From positions 2,225,740 to 2,289,739 of the forward strand of contig JAQFVV010000142.1 of the NCBI GenBank assembly GCA_028023455.1: 64,000 nt of DNA. Direction: 5' to 3'. The translations under genes were made by a program, and so were the position numbers. The notes below the pieces were generated by a model. That model was given only the letters and a program-made list of their open reading frames with translations. It did no database searches and was not told where the DNA came from. Below, in pieces: positions 11,478-25,512 of this stretch (positions within the stretch are counted from its first letter, which is position 1; the number at the start of each line of letters is the position of its first letter). The DNA comes from Epiperipatus broadwayi (Eukaryota > Onychophora > Udeonychophora > Euonychophora > Peripatidae).

Positions 11478-11998
11478 CATTGAGAGATAGAGTGGGCCGG
11501 ATAACACCCTGCAGATCTCGGATGTGCCTCGGAAAAAACGAAAAGAAATAATGATATGGCTGGTGTGAACGTAAGTCACAAGTATTTGACCGGGTAGGCG
11601 GTCACTAAAGAGGGAAAAAAGCATAACCCCAAGTCCTAGTACGCAGTATGTAACATAAGACCATCTTTAAACGCTCATCAGTCTATTTCTAGCAGAGATC
11701 CCGATATTGGGGAGGACAGACCAGGTTGCCACGAGCCTGTAAGACTCAAAACGATGAGCAACGCTCGTTTGTGCTTATAACTTGGGGTCTTTAGCGTTAC
11801 TATTACGATTAAGCGGAGAGGACACAGATGAATGTGGAAATATTTTACATTCCCGCCGAACGTCGCTTGTGGAATGAGTTCACACAATATATCAGCGCGA
11901 TAATAAAACAAAACACACGAATATGGGCATGAAGACTTCTTAAGAATAAAATTAGTTTAAACCTACATTTTATTCTCATTCCCCTGCCCCGGTGGTAT
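11478..11998. other. Non-coding internal region of the LTR element
   Basis: Lies between gag and the 3' LTR where pol would be expected. No polymerase motif is found in any frame. The base just before the 3' LTR (GCCCCGGTGGTAT) is not purine-rich, so a standard polypurine tract is not evident. Confidence 0.7.
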
Positions 11999-13350
11999 TG
12001 TACCATTTATTTATATATAAAGTACAAATTACTTTTTGATATTAGGTATTATAAAAAAAAAAAAGAGAGGAAAGAAAGAAAGCGAACACGATCTTTATTT
12101 GTTTTAGCATAATGTTTTGAAAAGAGAAAAAAAAAACGTACAGTGAAAGTTTAGTTTTTTTTTAGAAATAAGTTAACTAAAATAAATTCAATGTTGGAAA
12201 GTGCATATTGAATCATTGATTAAAATAGCGAAAGGAAATTTCAAAAGGCGAAAGATTGTTATCAGAAACAATTTTCTGATGGTAATTAAAAATGGCCAAA
12301 ATTCTTAGCGGAAAATAGACTTTGTAAAAAAGAAAAGGAGAAGAATGTAGAAGTTTATAAAGTGGAACAAAGAAAAAGAAAGAACGTGCACAGAGCTTCT
12401 AAAAAGAATCGAAGAGTATAAAAGGAGCGGACAGATTTGAAAAGGGGTCTTTTTACCTGGGTGTTCCAATAGTGCTGAGCATTTGGAAGTGTTTCATATT
12501 TCTTTTAATAAAATGTGTTCACTTAGATACCAGCTGAAATCGCTCGCCATGAGTGAGTAGAACGATATCGTTTGCCGACACTTTCTCTCGGAAAAAGTCA
12601 CCTAGATCGTCCTCGTGCTACCTAAATTAGATCGGAGATTCGGAAATAAAACTAAAAGAAAAAAACAGCTACTGCGGACTACTCACTAACTGAATTGTAC
12701 GTCGGGAAGATCGATGACCTACTTAATGTTGACTTACCGGTAAGTAAATGTACATAAATTTTTTTTTACATAAAGCTTTATGAATAATGAATTGAATTGA
12801 AATATTATCCCATAAAATTTTCTTGGATCAGAAGATTTACGAACTGAGAAATGAACCAAAATGTTGCTACAGAAAATCAGACTAAATAATTAATACTCCA
12901 ATATTCGACGTAGATTAATGAATTCATATGCACAATCCTTTCCAACATTGTAATGTCTGTCTTAATCATAATTATTGAATGTTTGACGAGTTATAATAAA
13001 TCTTTATTATTAACTTCACTTTCATTGTACGTGTCAAAAATTAATACTATTCTATGTAATTTTTTTTTACCTTTAGTTATTTAAATTAGATCGTATAATT
13101 ATTACCTTACGGGCTACAATATTTGACGCAGTCTCAGTGGGTCTAACGACCCTGGCGCCTTCAAGAAGAAATTAAAAACTGGTTCTGCTCACGATTGTAC
13201 CCGGTAATCATTCTAGGCCAAAGTTGATCAGGAAAAATAGCTGTGTTAAGAATTAAAATACAATTTTTTTTATGTTGATACAGTTTGATCAACTCATGCT
13301 CAAATATACATTTGAGGCATATAAGGGCTAGTAATACGAAAAACGTTACA
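11999..13350 (+). repeat. 3' LTR of the gag-only element
   Basis: 1352 bp, almost identical to 8579-9931. Compared with the 5' LTR, five of about eight substitutions are CG in the 5' copy and CA in the 3' copy (for example GGCCGA/GGCCAA, GTGCGC/GTGCAC, CAACGTT/CAACATT). The TATA box is at 12417-12424 and AATAAA at 12507-12512. Confidence 0.92.
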
Positions 13351-13457
13351 ATATATATATATATACAGATACACATACACCTATAGACATATATATACAA
13401 ATCTACATATACATATATAAATACACATCCATATATATACACAATTTACATATAAAT
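13351..13457. repeat. AT/AC-rich simple repeat, right part of the LTR insertion target
   Basis: Starts ATATATATATATA directly after the 3' LTR and degrades into ACACATACACC-type repeats. It continues the repeat block seen at 8385-8578. Confidence 0.9.
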
Positions 13458-13459
13458 TA

Positions 13460-14430
13460 CACCTGGGTCTCGTTTTACGTGATAGACAGGTTCCTCAGAA
13501 AACAAACAAACGAAATCACGCAAAAATAGATGTAACTTAAATTGAAAAAGGGGGGATGCAGTCTGTGATTTTTCAAAAGTTGCATAAAAGCAAAGCACCA
13601 ACATAAAATTACTTTAAAATTTGTGCAAAAAAAAAATAAGGAAATAAAATATGACTAATAAAAAATTTCAAATTTGAAAAAAATTTGATACAAGACAAAC
13701 TTTTTTTAACTATAATATTTAATTTTATTCAAAATAATATATTTTTATGCATAATTTACAGTACAGTAATTTATATTTTTTATACATGTTTTAATTATTA
13801 TTGCTAGTTGCTGAAAAACACATTCATTTGTAAACTGGTAAAAAATCAAATTTTTCATAAGAGGAAATGCAACTAATGCCAACTTCACACTCATATTGCA
13901 TCAATGGTTTACTGGTGACAACATAATTAGTAATTAATCTTTGAGACAATGATTTTATTAATTCTTTATGAAGCTCGTGATATCCAGACATACAACCATT
14001 TAGCTCTCATTGGAATTTAAGAGCACGTTAACGATTAGTGTCATTAATAAGAAAATAATAATTGATTACATTTATTAAAAAAAGCAAAAACAGAATGTGA
14101 TTTAAAATGCAAAATTAACATGCACAATGTTTGAACAAATTTACATTATAATCTTGTAAAATTTAATGTGTGTATACATAAAATGTGGAAATCATGATTT
14201 TAATTTCATTATTGCAGAAAAACTTACTATTATAAAGCATTGAAATTATTGAAATTACTAAGATGAAAGTCGAATTCCAATAATGTGCTATTACATTCAA
14301 TATAACGTAAGTGTGCAAAATTTATTATTTAAAGTAATAGCGCATTATTGGAGGTCGACTTTCGGTGAAACATGAATTGCGTAACTTCAAAATTGTCTTA
14401 AATAAGTCCACGTAAACAGAGACCCAGGTG
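13460..14430. mobile_element. Non-autonomous TIR DNA transposon with TA target duplication
   Basis: The 971-bp element has terminal inverted repeats: the left end reads CACCTGGGTCTCGTTTTACG and the right end, on the other strand, CACCTGGGTCTCTGTTTACG. Both ends are flanked by TA (13458-13459 and 14431-14432), as in Tc1/mariner/pogo elements. No transposase is readable. It contains an internal 29-bp inverted repeat (14266-14294 with 14334-14362) that looks like a smaller nested hairpin. It sits about 110 bp from the LTR element, in the same simple-repeat block. Confidence 0.82.
14266..14362. repeat. Internal 29-bp inverted repeat in the DNA transposon
   Basis: Left arm AAAGTCGAATTCCAATAATG... 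and right arm ...CATTATTGGAGGTCGACTTT differ at about four of 29 positions, with a 39-nt loop. It may be a nested mini-element or a subterminal transposase-binding structure. Confidence 0.65.
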
Positions 14431-14432
14431 TA

Positions 14433-14892
14433 CAAATATCTAAAATATACAAAAATATATCCAATACACAATTTTTTAAAATTATTACCTTTTAAAAACT
14501 ATTTTATTTTTACTTTTAATTTTAAAAAAAAATTTTTTTAATATTACCCTTTTATTACTTCTTTATTAATATTATTTTATAATTTTCCTTTCATCATTTT
14601 TTACTATCTATCTTGTTTAATTATTATCTAATATATATCTCTTTTATTTTAATATCTATAATTTTAATTTTTTAAACTTTTACCTTTTTATTATTTCTAG
14701 TCTTTTTCTTTATTTAATAATTTATATTTTATTTCCTTTAATAAGACAAACTTTTTCCAACCTCCTCTTCCTCTGTTATCAATTTTATAAAACTTATAAT
14801 TCTATTTGAAAAAATTAAAACTTACAACCCTTTATATTTATTAACAATATTTACAAGTCTTTACCTATATCCACATATAACTTTTAACATAC
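14433..14892. other. Pyrimidine-rich low-complexity sequence
   Basis: T/C-rich on the plus strand with long T runs, leading into the (ATT)n array. No gene or element end is recognisable. Confidence 0.5.
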
Positions 14893-17255
<2,363 letters not shown>

Positions 17256-17456
17256 CTTTCAAAGGACTTTATTCAATAACTTAAAAAGGTTACACAATTT
17301 TTTTACATATTATTCTTGATTATTATACAGACAGTCAATTGTTTGTAAAGCTGGCAGAGGTATAAAAGTTCAGTATCATATAATGTTTTTTCAATGGTGG
17401 CAAGTTGTAACTTTTTCATTTGACATTTCTAAATATTTTGTGACTTCCTCTATTTT

Positions 17457-20400
17457 TTATAAGTTTGATGGTAACTGCAATAGAGACCAGGTGCCAATAA
17501 ATGTTGTGTGATTTGTTATTTTCTTATCTCTTTCACATATACTATCCAGTTTATTTTTGAATGTGTTCAGGTGGCTTCTTGGATTATTATTGAACATGAA
17601 TTTACACCTTATACACCATAAAGCATAGAGAATAAATACACTGATTTTTTTTTCAGCAAAAACTCCTTTTATAAATGAGGCAAATAGGCATTTCATACTT
17701 ATTCTTTTATTTTTGAATAGTGTATTTATTATTGAACAGATGCTATTTAGTCCTAGACATGAGAATAAAATATGATCCTGTGTTTCTGAGTCTCTGTGGC
17801 AGAGGTTACATAAATTGTCTACATTTTGACAGTTTCTTCTATATTTCAAAAAATGCTGTGTGGGTAGAGAGTCAAGGTTAATTTTAAGAAGAAAATCAAA
17901 ATATTTTACTTCAAGTGACCAGAATTTAAATTTATGGCATAGTTGTCTATTGGTAATATTAAGTACAGTTTTTTCATCAATTTGTGACAGGTGTAAAAGC
18001 AAATGTATTTTCCAATACTTAAATTTATTTTGAGGTGGATTAAAATTCAAGTTTTTTATAGATAGTAATGGTGCAAGTAGTGTCTTATCTGTGGGGGTGA
18101 TTTTGCAGGCTATTTGTAGGTATGGGAATTTTTGTGCACATGCAGAGATTATGTTTAGCATTTTTTGAATCATGAAGGTGTAAATTGAATGATGTCCCAG
18201 ACCATTTTGTGAGAGTGAATTTCTTAGCCATTTTACTGATATTGCGATTCCTTTTTTCCCCACAAGAGTTTTCTACAAACTGAGTCTATTTTATTGGTGA
18301 ATGCCTTAGTATAAAGTATTGTTGGAGTGTAATAAGTAATTTCTGTCATGATTAACATATTAAAAAGTGCTATCTTTGTGTACAGTGAAAGGTAGGCTTT
18401 TGTTAGTGAATTGACTATACTTTCTACTTTATTTACAAGATTTTTTTGTATAAGTAGTCTCATTGGTGAATGACGCAGATAGAAATTGAAACCAAGAAAT
18501 GGATTAGGTTTACCTTTAAATGTTTTGTTAGACTGCTGCCAGTGAAAATTTGCCAGGCACAAGATTTCTCCATGTTAAATGTTAATTTATATTCATTTGT
18601 ATAATTGGAAAGTATCTTTAGAAGTTTAGAAATGTGTTTTTGAGATGTCAAAAAAATTGCAAGATCATCCATGTAAGCTATACATGAGATGTTAGTATTT
18701 AAGCAGGGTACATAAATTCCAGGTAATTCACTCTCTATGATTTTAATTAGGGGATTTATGTAGGCAGTAAATAACAAGGCACTAAGAGGGGATCCTTGTG
18801 GGATGGATTGATGAGGATTGGTGGTGAAGTTTTTCCATTTAGAGTAATGTATATTTCACGGTTTATTAATAGGTTAGCAAGTAGATTTAGGTAGGCTTTT
18901 GGTACTGTGTATTGTTCTAGAGTTTTCAGTAGTGTATTTATTGGTATTGTGTCAAACACCGCTTCTATGTCTAGTTGAACAACTATAGGACTGTATTTTT
19001 TGTTGTTTCTTATTGTTTCTATAGTTGATTTGAATAGAAAAGCTACCTGTCCAGTTGAAGATTCCTTTTTAACAAATTGCATTTTTGAAAGCTTCAGTAT
19101 AATATATGGCTCTATTTTGTCTTTAATTACTGATTCTATAATTTTTATTCCAAGGGAGGACATTGAAATTGGACGTAAGTTTGTTATTGATGAAACCATT
19201 TCTTTTTTTTTTCATAAATGGTACAAGTGATACTTTATAAAAACCTGGTATTCTATATATGTCTTTAGTTAAAAAATTTGTAAGATTAGACATATACTGA
19301 GCTGTAATTTTATTAAGATGAGAATATACAAACTTGGGAATCCCATCTATTCCAGGATGGCATGAATCTGGTGTTGACTCTATTTTTTGTACAAAATCAT
19401 TAGAAGCAAATTGAATTTCTTTTTCTGGTCTACTGCATAAAAGTTGTGATGGATCTAAGGGAGGATTTTTTTTAATTTATCTTTAAAAAATGAAAATAAT
19501 TGCTCCAACATGAAATCTCCACATACAGTATGTGATTGTATTTTTATGGCTGATGGTACTTGAACTGGAGAGGGGTGACCTAATGCCCATCTGATGTAAT
19601 TTCTGGTTAAGATGTGAGGCTTGTTTAAGTATACTTTTCTTTTTTTGTGGCAATATATTCTTTAAGCTGTTCTGAAATTGATTGATATGTTTTTTTTAAT
19701 GCTACTAATCTGGGGCGATCATAGTTAGATTGTGATGTTGTAATATTTTTTTTTAAATATCATCCATAAGGTTTAAAAGTTTAGTTGGGGGTGGTGTGGT
19801 CCTGGTAAGATGGTTAATATTAAATGATAATATATTGACAAATGTGTGCCATGCTTGGACTAGGTCCATTTGTATACTTTTTATCTTATGCAAATAGATA
19901 TATATTTTTGAGAGAAGTAATTTTGGAGTGCATGATGGAAGAAGAACTCTGATGGTTCTTCCAGTAATTATTGTTGATCTGATATTGAAATTAAATTCCA
20001 GAGATACTATGACTGTGGCATGATCAGATAGAGAAGAATTCTTTAAAAAATGTTTATCATGTTATGCAATGATGGGGAATAGAAGTCTAGATTAATCAAT
20101 GATGAAAATCTTCCATTATTAAATGATACAGCTCTCTCTGGCAGAAATCCTCTCCCACTCATCATGGGAAATGACAGATGATGAAGCCATTTATTGGTAA
20201 TTTTTTTGTATGACATGTTAAAGTCCCCTATAAGTAATACTGCATGTGCTGTGTTCACAAATTTGGAGTTCAGAATTAGGATTAATCTATTTATAATGAT
20301 GGGGCCTGGAGGGATATATACAATTGCAATGTTTAGTGTTATAGTTTTGTGGTGAAAAGTGATTATTAGTATGTACGCATCAATATATAATATTTTAAAA

Positions 20401-20650
20401 GAGTTGAATGGGCAGTTTTTGTCGATGATGATTCCTGTTCCTGCTGATGGTGTGTCAGATGTATTTGAAAAAGCCAGAAATCCTTTGCTATTTAGTTTGT
20501 TTAATGGATTAATTTGCGATCCACTGTAAATTTTTGTTTCTATAACACCGAGTATGTGTGGATAACAAAGTCATACCATTTAGTAAGAAGATCAATTTTT
20601 TCAAGAGAGTTTAACCCTATGACAAAAAAAACTTCTATATTAAGTTTCAT
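17457..20650 (-). pseudogene. ORF2 of L1/Tx1-like LINE copy 1: endonuclease and reverse transcriptase, broken
   Basis: The start is ATG at 20650 (MKLNIEVF, matching MKIKIVAI of copy 2). The apurinic-type endonuclease shows LLIGDFN and MSGRGFLPERAVSFNN, and SDHA near 20020. The reverse transcriptase shows LRPISM, VVQLDIEAVFD, NPLIKIIE, YMDD near 18670, and GFNFYLRHSPM. The C-terminal part has LLWGKK and a zinc-knuckle-like CNLCHRDSETQDHILFSC near 17800, as in L1/Tx1-type LINEs. Many frameshifts and stops separate these blocks, the worst between 19200 and 20040. The final stop at 17457 follows WSLLQLPSNL and aligns with the end of copy 2 at 62324. The protein is only moderately similar to copy 2, so the two belong to different subfamilies. 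Confidence 0.85.
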
Positions 20651-20860
20651 TTAGTGTGTGTTTATTCTATATATTATACAAGTCTATATCAGTTCTTAAT
20701 TGTATATATAAAAAAAATAATCAATAATAAATGCGAGCAAAAACTCATATTGACAAATTAAAAAAGACAATTTTACTATATATGATTATGTACTGGATTT
20801 TTAATTGTATCACCTGGTCTCATTTGCTTTATTGCTATTGTTTCTTTGTATATAGTATTA

Positions 20861-21334
20861 TCAGAATTTGGTATAATTATCGCTTACCTCTTCCGTGGGA
20901 CTATCTTCTTCTGTTGATAGTGATACATTATCAGAATTGTTTTGATATCGAGCGGTTTTAGCTTTTTTAGTTTCAGATGCTGCAGGAGGCATTTCACCGT
21001 CACTACTTTCATATTCCAAATTCTTTACTTTTTTTAATTTTTTTGGAGGGCGGCCTGGTTTTCTTCTAAATTGAGGAGTGGCAGGTACTACCTCCACTGG
21101 AGAGATAGAAATAGTCTCCATTATGTCCAGAGATGTTTTGTTAAAGGGAGATGGGTTTATAATAACAGCCACAGGATTTATTATATCATTTTCAAGCTCA
21201 ATTGATTGTGGAGTTATTATTTCACTATCGCTATTACTAATTTTTTATTCTCTTCTGATATATGCTTTGGGAGAAGAAATTATTCAGCTATCAATTTGGC
21301 TTGTTCACAAGTGTTAATTTCTTTTGGACATTGG
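20861..21334 (-). pseudogene. ORF1 C-terminal part of LINE copy 1, with AT-hook-like motif
   Basis: The minus-strand frame ending at 20861 has RRKPGRPPKKLKK, an AT-hook-like basic motif, then an acidic serine-rich tail (SSDGEMPPAASETKK, LSTEEDSPTEE). Copy 2 has the same order at 58850-59065: an ME(A/T)I segment, a basic KKNRGPKKIK stretch, then an acidic tail. It therefore belongs to ORF1 of this LINE and is not a host chromatin gene. Its N-terminal half lies at 29227-29957 across the inserted LTR element. Confidence 0.75.
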
Positions 21335-24132
21335 TGAAGCAGTCTGATCTAAGTTCGATCCTAGCTTCATGATATCTCACCTGAAGCCCACTTCAAACCC
21401 TTGTACTAACCTTGAATTTCTCATGCAATGGGGCTTTATACGTTCAGTCCATGCTAGTTTTTTTAAAGAAAAACTTATAAATGTGTGTTTGAGATTTAAA
21501 TTAATCATTCCTACTAATAAATTCATAATAGAATTATTCCTGAATTTATATATATTATAACTGCGTGGATTGTGCGTATATATTTATAAATATTTAAATG
21601 TACATATTCGTTCTAAAGTTTCATTGCATCGGGAATGTTTGATTTTACTTTCAAATAATTTGTTAAAATTTTAGTGATTAAAAGCTACATTCTTTTGATA
21701 AGCTTTCAGATTGTCCCTTTCCAAAAACAATGGGTAAAGTTTTTATTAATTAAAAAAAAGATAAGTATTTAAAATGTAAGGACGGTCACTAATTAAAGTC
21801 ATTTTTCTGTTTTTAAAAATTCATTTTCTAATTAGAAAATGAATTCAAGTTAATGAGTTTGAAAGCCTTATCGAAGGAATGTATCTAAAAACAACTAGTA
21901 AATTTTTGTAAGATTGATTAGGAAAGAAGCGCTAGCCTGAAGGCATCAGATACAGTATAAAGAGCCCGGGAAAAGTTTCCAAGCAGCTATTATTCCTCAT
22001 TGTGAGAAGCCATATATATTTCATTAGAGAAGCCGCCCAGTTAAATTATAAAATAAAATAGTGTTTCTACCATGGTGGGGGGGGCTTAACTTCAAGAGTC
22101 TGACTACAGTTCCTGAAGTACCCTGAAAATCTTCAATGTGGCTGTAATATAAAAATTTATATACCAATCATAAGCTGCCGAAACCTTAAAGAAATCCTTC
22201 AAAATGTCATTCAAATAATTTTCCATAATGTGCATCTATGTTTCATCCAACTGGACTCTACCATGTATAATTTAAGGAGCCAACCATGAAGAAATGGTAA
22301 TATTTTTTTTGTATGAACCACTACTTTCTGGCCAGTCTTCGAACTTTATTTTACACTACCTTTAAATTAAGTACTGTTAAAAGCTCTTCTCTTTACTTAA
22401 TGTATTAATGCTAGTTTAAATTATGTAGTAATTGTCTATCTTAATCTCTAGTCTTTAAATTTAATGTTTGTTAACTTTCTCTTTTCTTACGATGGCGGTT
22501 CATTTATTATATTATATATATTTATCGTTTGATTTATTAATGTTGTTTATTTTTAATTATATGCCAGTAAAACCTCAACTCAATAATAATTTCTTTCATT
22601 GCATTTGCCTTATCAAATAATATATTAATTTTTATAGTAATTCTTACCCATTTATAGTAATTCTTAACCACTAGAACTCATTGGATACAGTTCTATTAAT
22701 TATCGAGTTGAAGGATTTATACAATGTTTGCTATTTTTATTAATGGTTAATAATAATAAATTATTAGGTAAATTTCTAACCTATGCTCCCGGCCACTTTA
22801 CTGAGTTTATAATATTCATTTATTCACATTAATAATATTAAAATGTTTTGCTAAAGGTTGATAAAAGGAATAAAATGAACATATTCTAATTTAAATTTGT
22901 ATTTCTGTATTAATATTCAGGGAGAGCATGACATTTGGTGCATGATTAATATGATTCTCTAATTGCATTAAGTACATTTTAGTTAAAGCTTGTTTGACTT
23001 TGATTCAACTCGGTCAGGTCATCACGTAGAGCATTATTTATATAAAATGGATTTTATTAATTAAAAGGTGATTACCAAGTCATCATTTTTCCGAACATTG
23101 CTGACACAAGCCATCTCCTGCTTCACAGGCTTGTCCTCAGTGATATTACTGTTCATTAAATTACATAGGAAGAAAGTACTTCCTCACTTGCTCGTTTTAT
23201 ATTTGGAACACCAAAGGTTCGAGGCTATGACCCAACCTGGTTTTCCATGTTCTATGGATCCTTCATATAGGGCATCAAAGACTTGTCAAATACAAGTCAC
23301 ACTGCTATTTTCTCAAATCACAGACAAGCCATTATTTTTCATATTTATTCTTATAGCTCATAAGTCATCAGTACCATTTATTTCTCAGTTCCAGTAAAGC
23401 CCACTCTCATGCTTGTAAATCATGATGAATTGATTTTATTAAAGTCGAAAAAATTCATATTTATTTATAATTAAGAAAGTTTTCTATTAAATATTAAAGT
23501 TATGCTCTAAAAACGTATCTTGCTCTTTGTGAATTGATTTACGAATGTGAAAATAAATCTCACATTCTTCCTTTTAGAATTTGAATCATAATTTCTGTCC
23601 CAGTCAAATACCTTTATCTACATTTACTTCCTCATCAGGGCATAGATATATATAATTCTCCTAGAATATTGCATAGTAGTATTGGCATATAATAAGGACG
23701 GCCATTCTTATTGTCCATATAAATTCTGTTTAAAGACTAGAGGTAATCTATATAATCATAATCTAAAAGTTGAACAAAATTGTTATTATTATTAAACACT
23801 TTATTAACACATTTGGTTTTTAACTTTCTTTCTTAGTCAATAAGTATTTTAATATTAATGCTCATTGTCTGTATTGGCAACCTGAACATATATATATGAG
23901 TTGACTTATAAAAATTCTTAGTTATTTTATTATACTTTATTAGAGTTAAATCAGGGGTCTCATTAATCATCATCATCTGTTGAGCTAGTTCCTTGGTGCA
24001 TAGTCATGTACCATTGATATATGTCATCCATTGATTTGATCTGAGCTCTTGAGTTGGATTTGATTTCAGTTTGATTCAGCTGAGTTTATATCCGACTTGC
24101 ATTTAGGAGGTGGTGCTTTTTCGACTGGTACA
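21335..24132 (+). repeat. 5' LTR of the LARD-like element
   Basis: 2798 bp, TG...CA ends. It has a TATA box (TATAAAGA) at 21956-21963 followed by GCCCGGG. A perfect palindrome of about 28 bp at 21818-21845 is also in the 3' LTR. An open frame of 109 codons at 23068-23397 has a 99-codon counterpart at 28024-28323 only because the LTRs are copies; it matches no family I know. Confidence 0.85.
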
Positions 24133-24144
24133 TGGTTATGTTTT

Positions 24145-24162
24145 TGGTGCCCAACATGGGGC
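24145..24162 (+). other. Primer binding site, tRNA-Lys type
   Basis: TGGTGCCCAACATGGGGC lies 12 nt after the 5' LTR. It matches the known tRNA-Lys(1,2)-type site TGGCGCCCAACGTGGGGC at 16 of 18 positions, and both mismatches are CpG decay products (C to T, G to A). This supports calling the flanking repeats LTRs and not a segmental duplication. Confidence 0.82.
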
Positions 24163-25499
24163 CCAATTTAATAAACCCCACCTACCCTGTAGATAATAAT
24201 TATGATTTTAGTTGCTCAGTCATTGAGGCCTCGATAAATTAAATGTTTCTGTAGAGAGTGATATTTTAAAGAGTGTTATATATATTTAAGAGAAATATTA
24301 TGTGATTTATAATGCAAAACTAAAATGATTTTTAAAATGTCAGTTTTTTTATTTGTTATACTTAAATGTTTTCAAGATTACATAAATGTTCATTCATTAA
24401 AAGATTTGTTAGTCAAAATAATTATTTAAAGAAAAAGTAATAAGATAGAATATGTATATAAATTAATTAAATGTATCTCAGTATATATATTATACGTTTG
24501 TTTATAAGTGTTCATGACAGTAAGAAAATTAGTGTTAGAAAAGTAGTAAGAGCCTATAGATTAAAGCAAGGGGTAAAATTAGATGAAATAATTTTTCCGT
24601 ATCAAAATTAATTAGTTTATCTCAGTCATTACAAATAAAAATATCTAATATCGATATCATGTTAAAAGTCTTAATTTCAAAGTATTGCTTGCTAGCCATT
24701 ATTTTAAATGTTCGCTCCTTATTAGTAGCCTCAAAGCAGGTAAAGACCTTCAGACTGGGAATTGCATGTCAAGTGGTCTGATGTAGTGGACAATACCCTT
24801 TAATGATGGTGATTTCTAGAGTAGCCTCAAAGCAGGTGAAGACTTTCTGACTGGGAATTATATGTCAAGCGGTCTGATGCAGTGTGACAATACGCTTAAA
24901 TGACAATAATTTCTAGAGTAACCTCAAAATAGGTGAAAACCTTTTGTGTAACACCAAGCAGCCAGGTGCAGTTGGCAAAATGCTTCAATGGTTTACATGA
25001 TCTTATGCTAGCAAGATTAAAAACGATATCAACAAATAAAAGTTCTTGTAAAATATTAATTTTGACATTTTTTGTGTATGAAAGACTCATGCTTATTTCA
25101 AATGAAATAGTTGAACTCCTATGTTTAAAATGCGTTGTCAGTTTTAATAAATAATAAATATTCATCAATTAAGTTGGTCTATCCTAAATTATATCAATCA
25201 TATATGGTTTGGGTGATCAATGGGTTATTTCCCATGTCCTATTAATCTTATATTGCTGACTGGTGTCCATATAAATAAATTTGTCAGCAAATATGATTAT
25301 CAGTACAGCAGAGACTGAGTTGCCTAAATAAATAATAAAAACCAAATGGGATCCAACATAAAGAATTACTAGTATACTTGCTAAAATATATCAATATTTG
25401 TGTGTTACTAATTACTTGTATAGTCTAACAATTAATCAAGTAAACTTATACTGATGTATCAAATATAAGTAAAAAGATTTTTTTTCATTGTTTTTTTTT
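24163..25499. other. Non-coding internal region of the LARD-like element
   Basis: No gag, protease or polymerase motif in any frame. The only structure seen is a set of tandem repeats at 24727-24990. The open frames at 24896-25168 and 24933-25154 have no recognisable domain. Confidence 0.65.
24727..24990. repeat. Degenerate tandem repeat, about 95-bp period, three units
   Basis: Units begin GTAGCCTCAAAGCAGGT (24727 and about 24821) and GTAACCTCAAAATAGGTG (about 24918). The first two share GACTGGGAATT, GTCAAG(T/C)GGTCTGATG and end ATTTCTAGA; the third diverges after its first 40 bases. Confidence 0.75.
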
Positions 25500-25512
25500 G
25501 AAGTGGAAAAAA
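25500..25512 (+). other. Probable polypurine tract
   Basis: GAAGTGGAAAAAA, purine-rich with one T, directly before the TG of the 3' LTR. In the expected place for plus-strand priming. Confidence 0.6.

Larger units (their letters stand above)
8579..13350 (+). mobile_element. Gag-only LTR retrotransposon, complete and young
   Basis: A 4.77 kb element with two nearly identical LTRs (8579-9931 and 11999-13350), both starting TGTACC and ending GTTACA. A primer binding site, one intact gag reading frame and about 0.5 kb of non-coding sequence lie between them. There is no protease, reverse transcriptase, RNase H or integrase, so it must be mobilised in trans if at all. By eye the LTRs differ at about eight bases plus one A-run length change, which points to recent insertion. 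Gag type and primer site suggest the Ty3/gypsy superfamily. It lies inside (AT)n, and a related solo LTR at 40069 does too. Confidence 0.9.
17256..21334 (-). mobile_element. L1/Tx1-like LINE, copy 1, 3' segment (minus strand)
   Basis: The minus-strand LINE runs from 30136 down to 17256 and is split by an LTR element at 21335-29055. This segment holds the ORF1 C-terminus, all of ORF2 and the 3' UTR. Its 3' end reads GAATAAAGTCCTTTGAAAG then (ATA)n, matching AATAAAGCCTTTATTGAAACG then (TAA)n in copy 2 near 62585. Target repeat (TAA)n is present at both outer ends. Confidence 0.88.

Noticed and set aside
20861-21172. Possible host AT-hook chromatin protein
   Set aside because: Position, order and flanking LINE sequence match the C-terminal end of ORF1 in the LINE at 57.3-62.6 kb, so it is part of the transposon.
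24727-24990. CRISPR-like or satellite array
   Set aside because: Only three degenerate 95-bp units without spacers, inside a eukaryotic LTR element.
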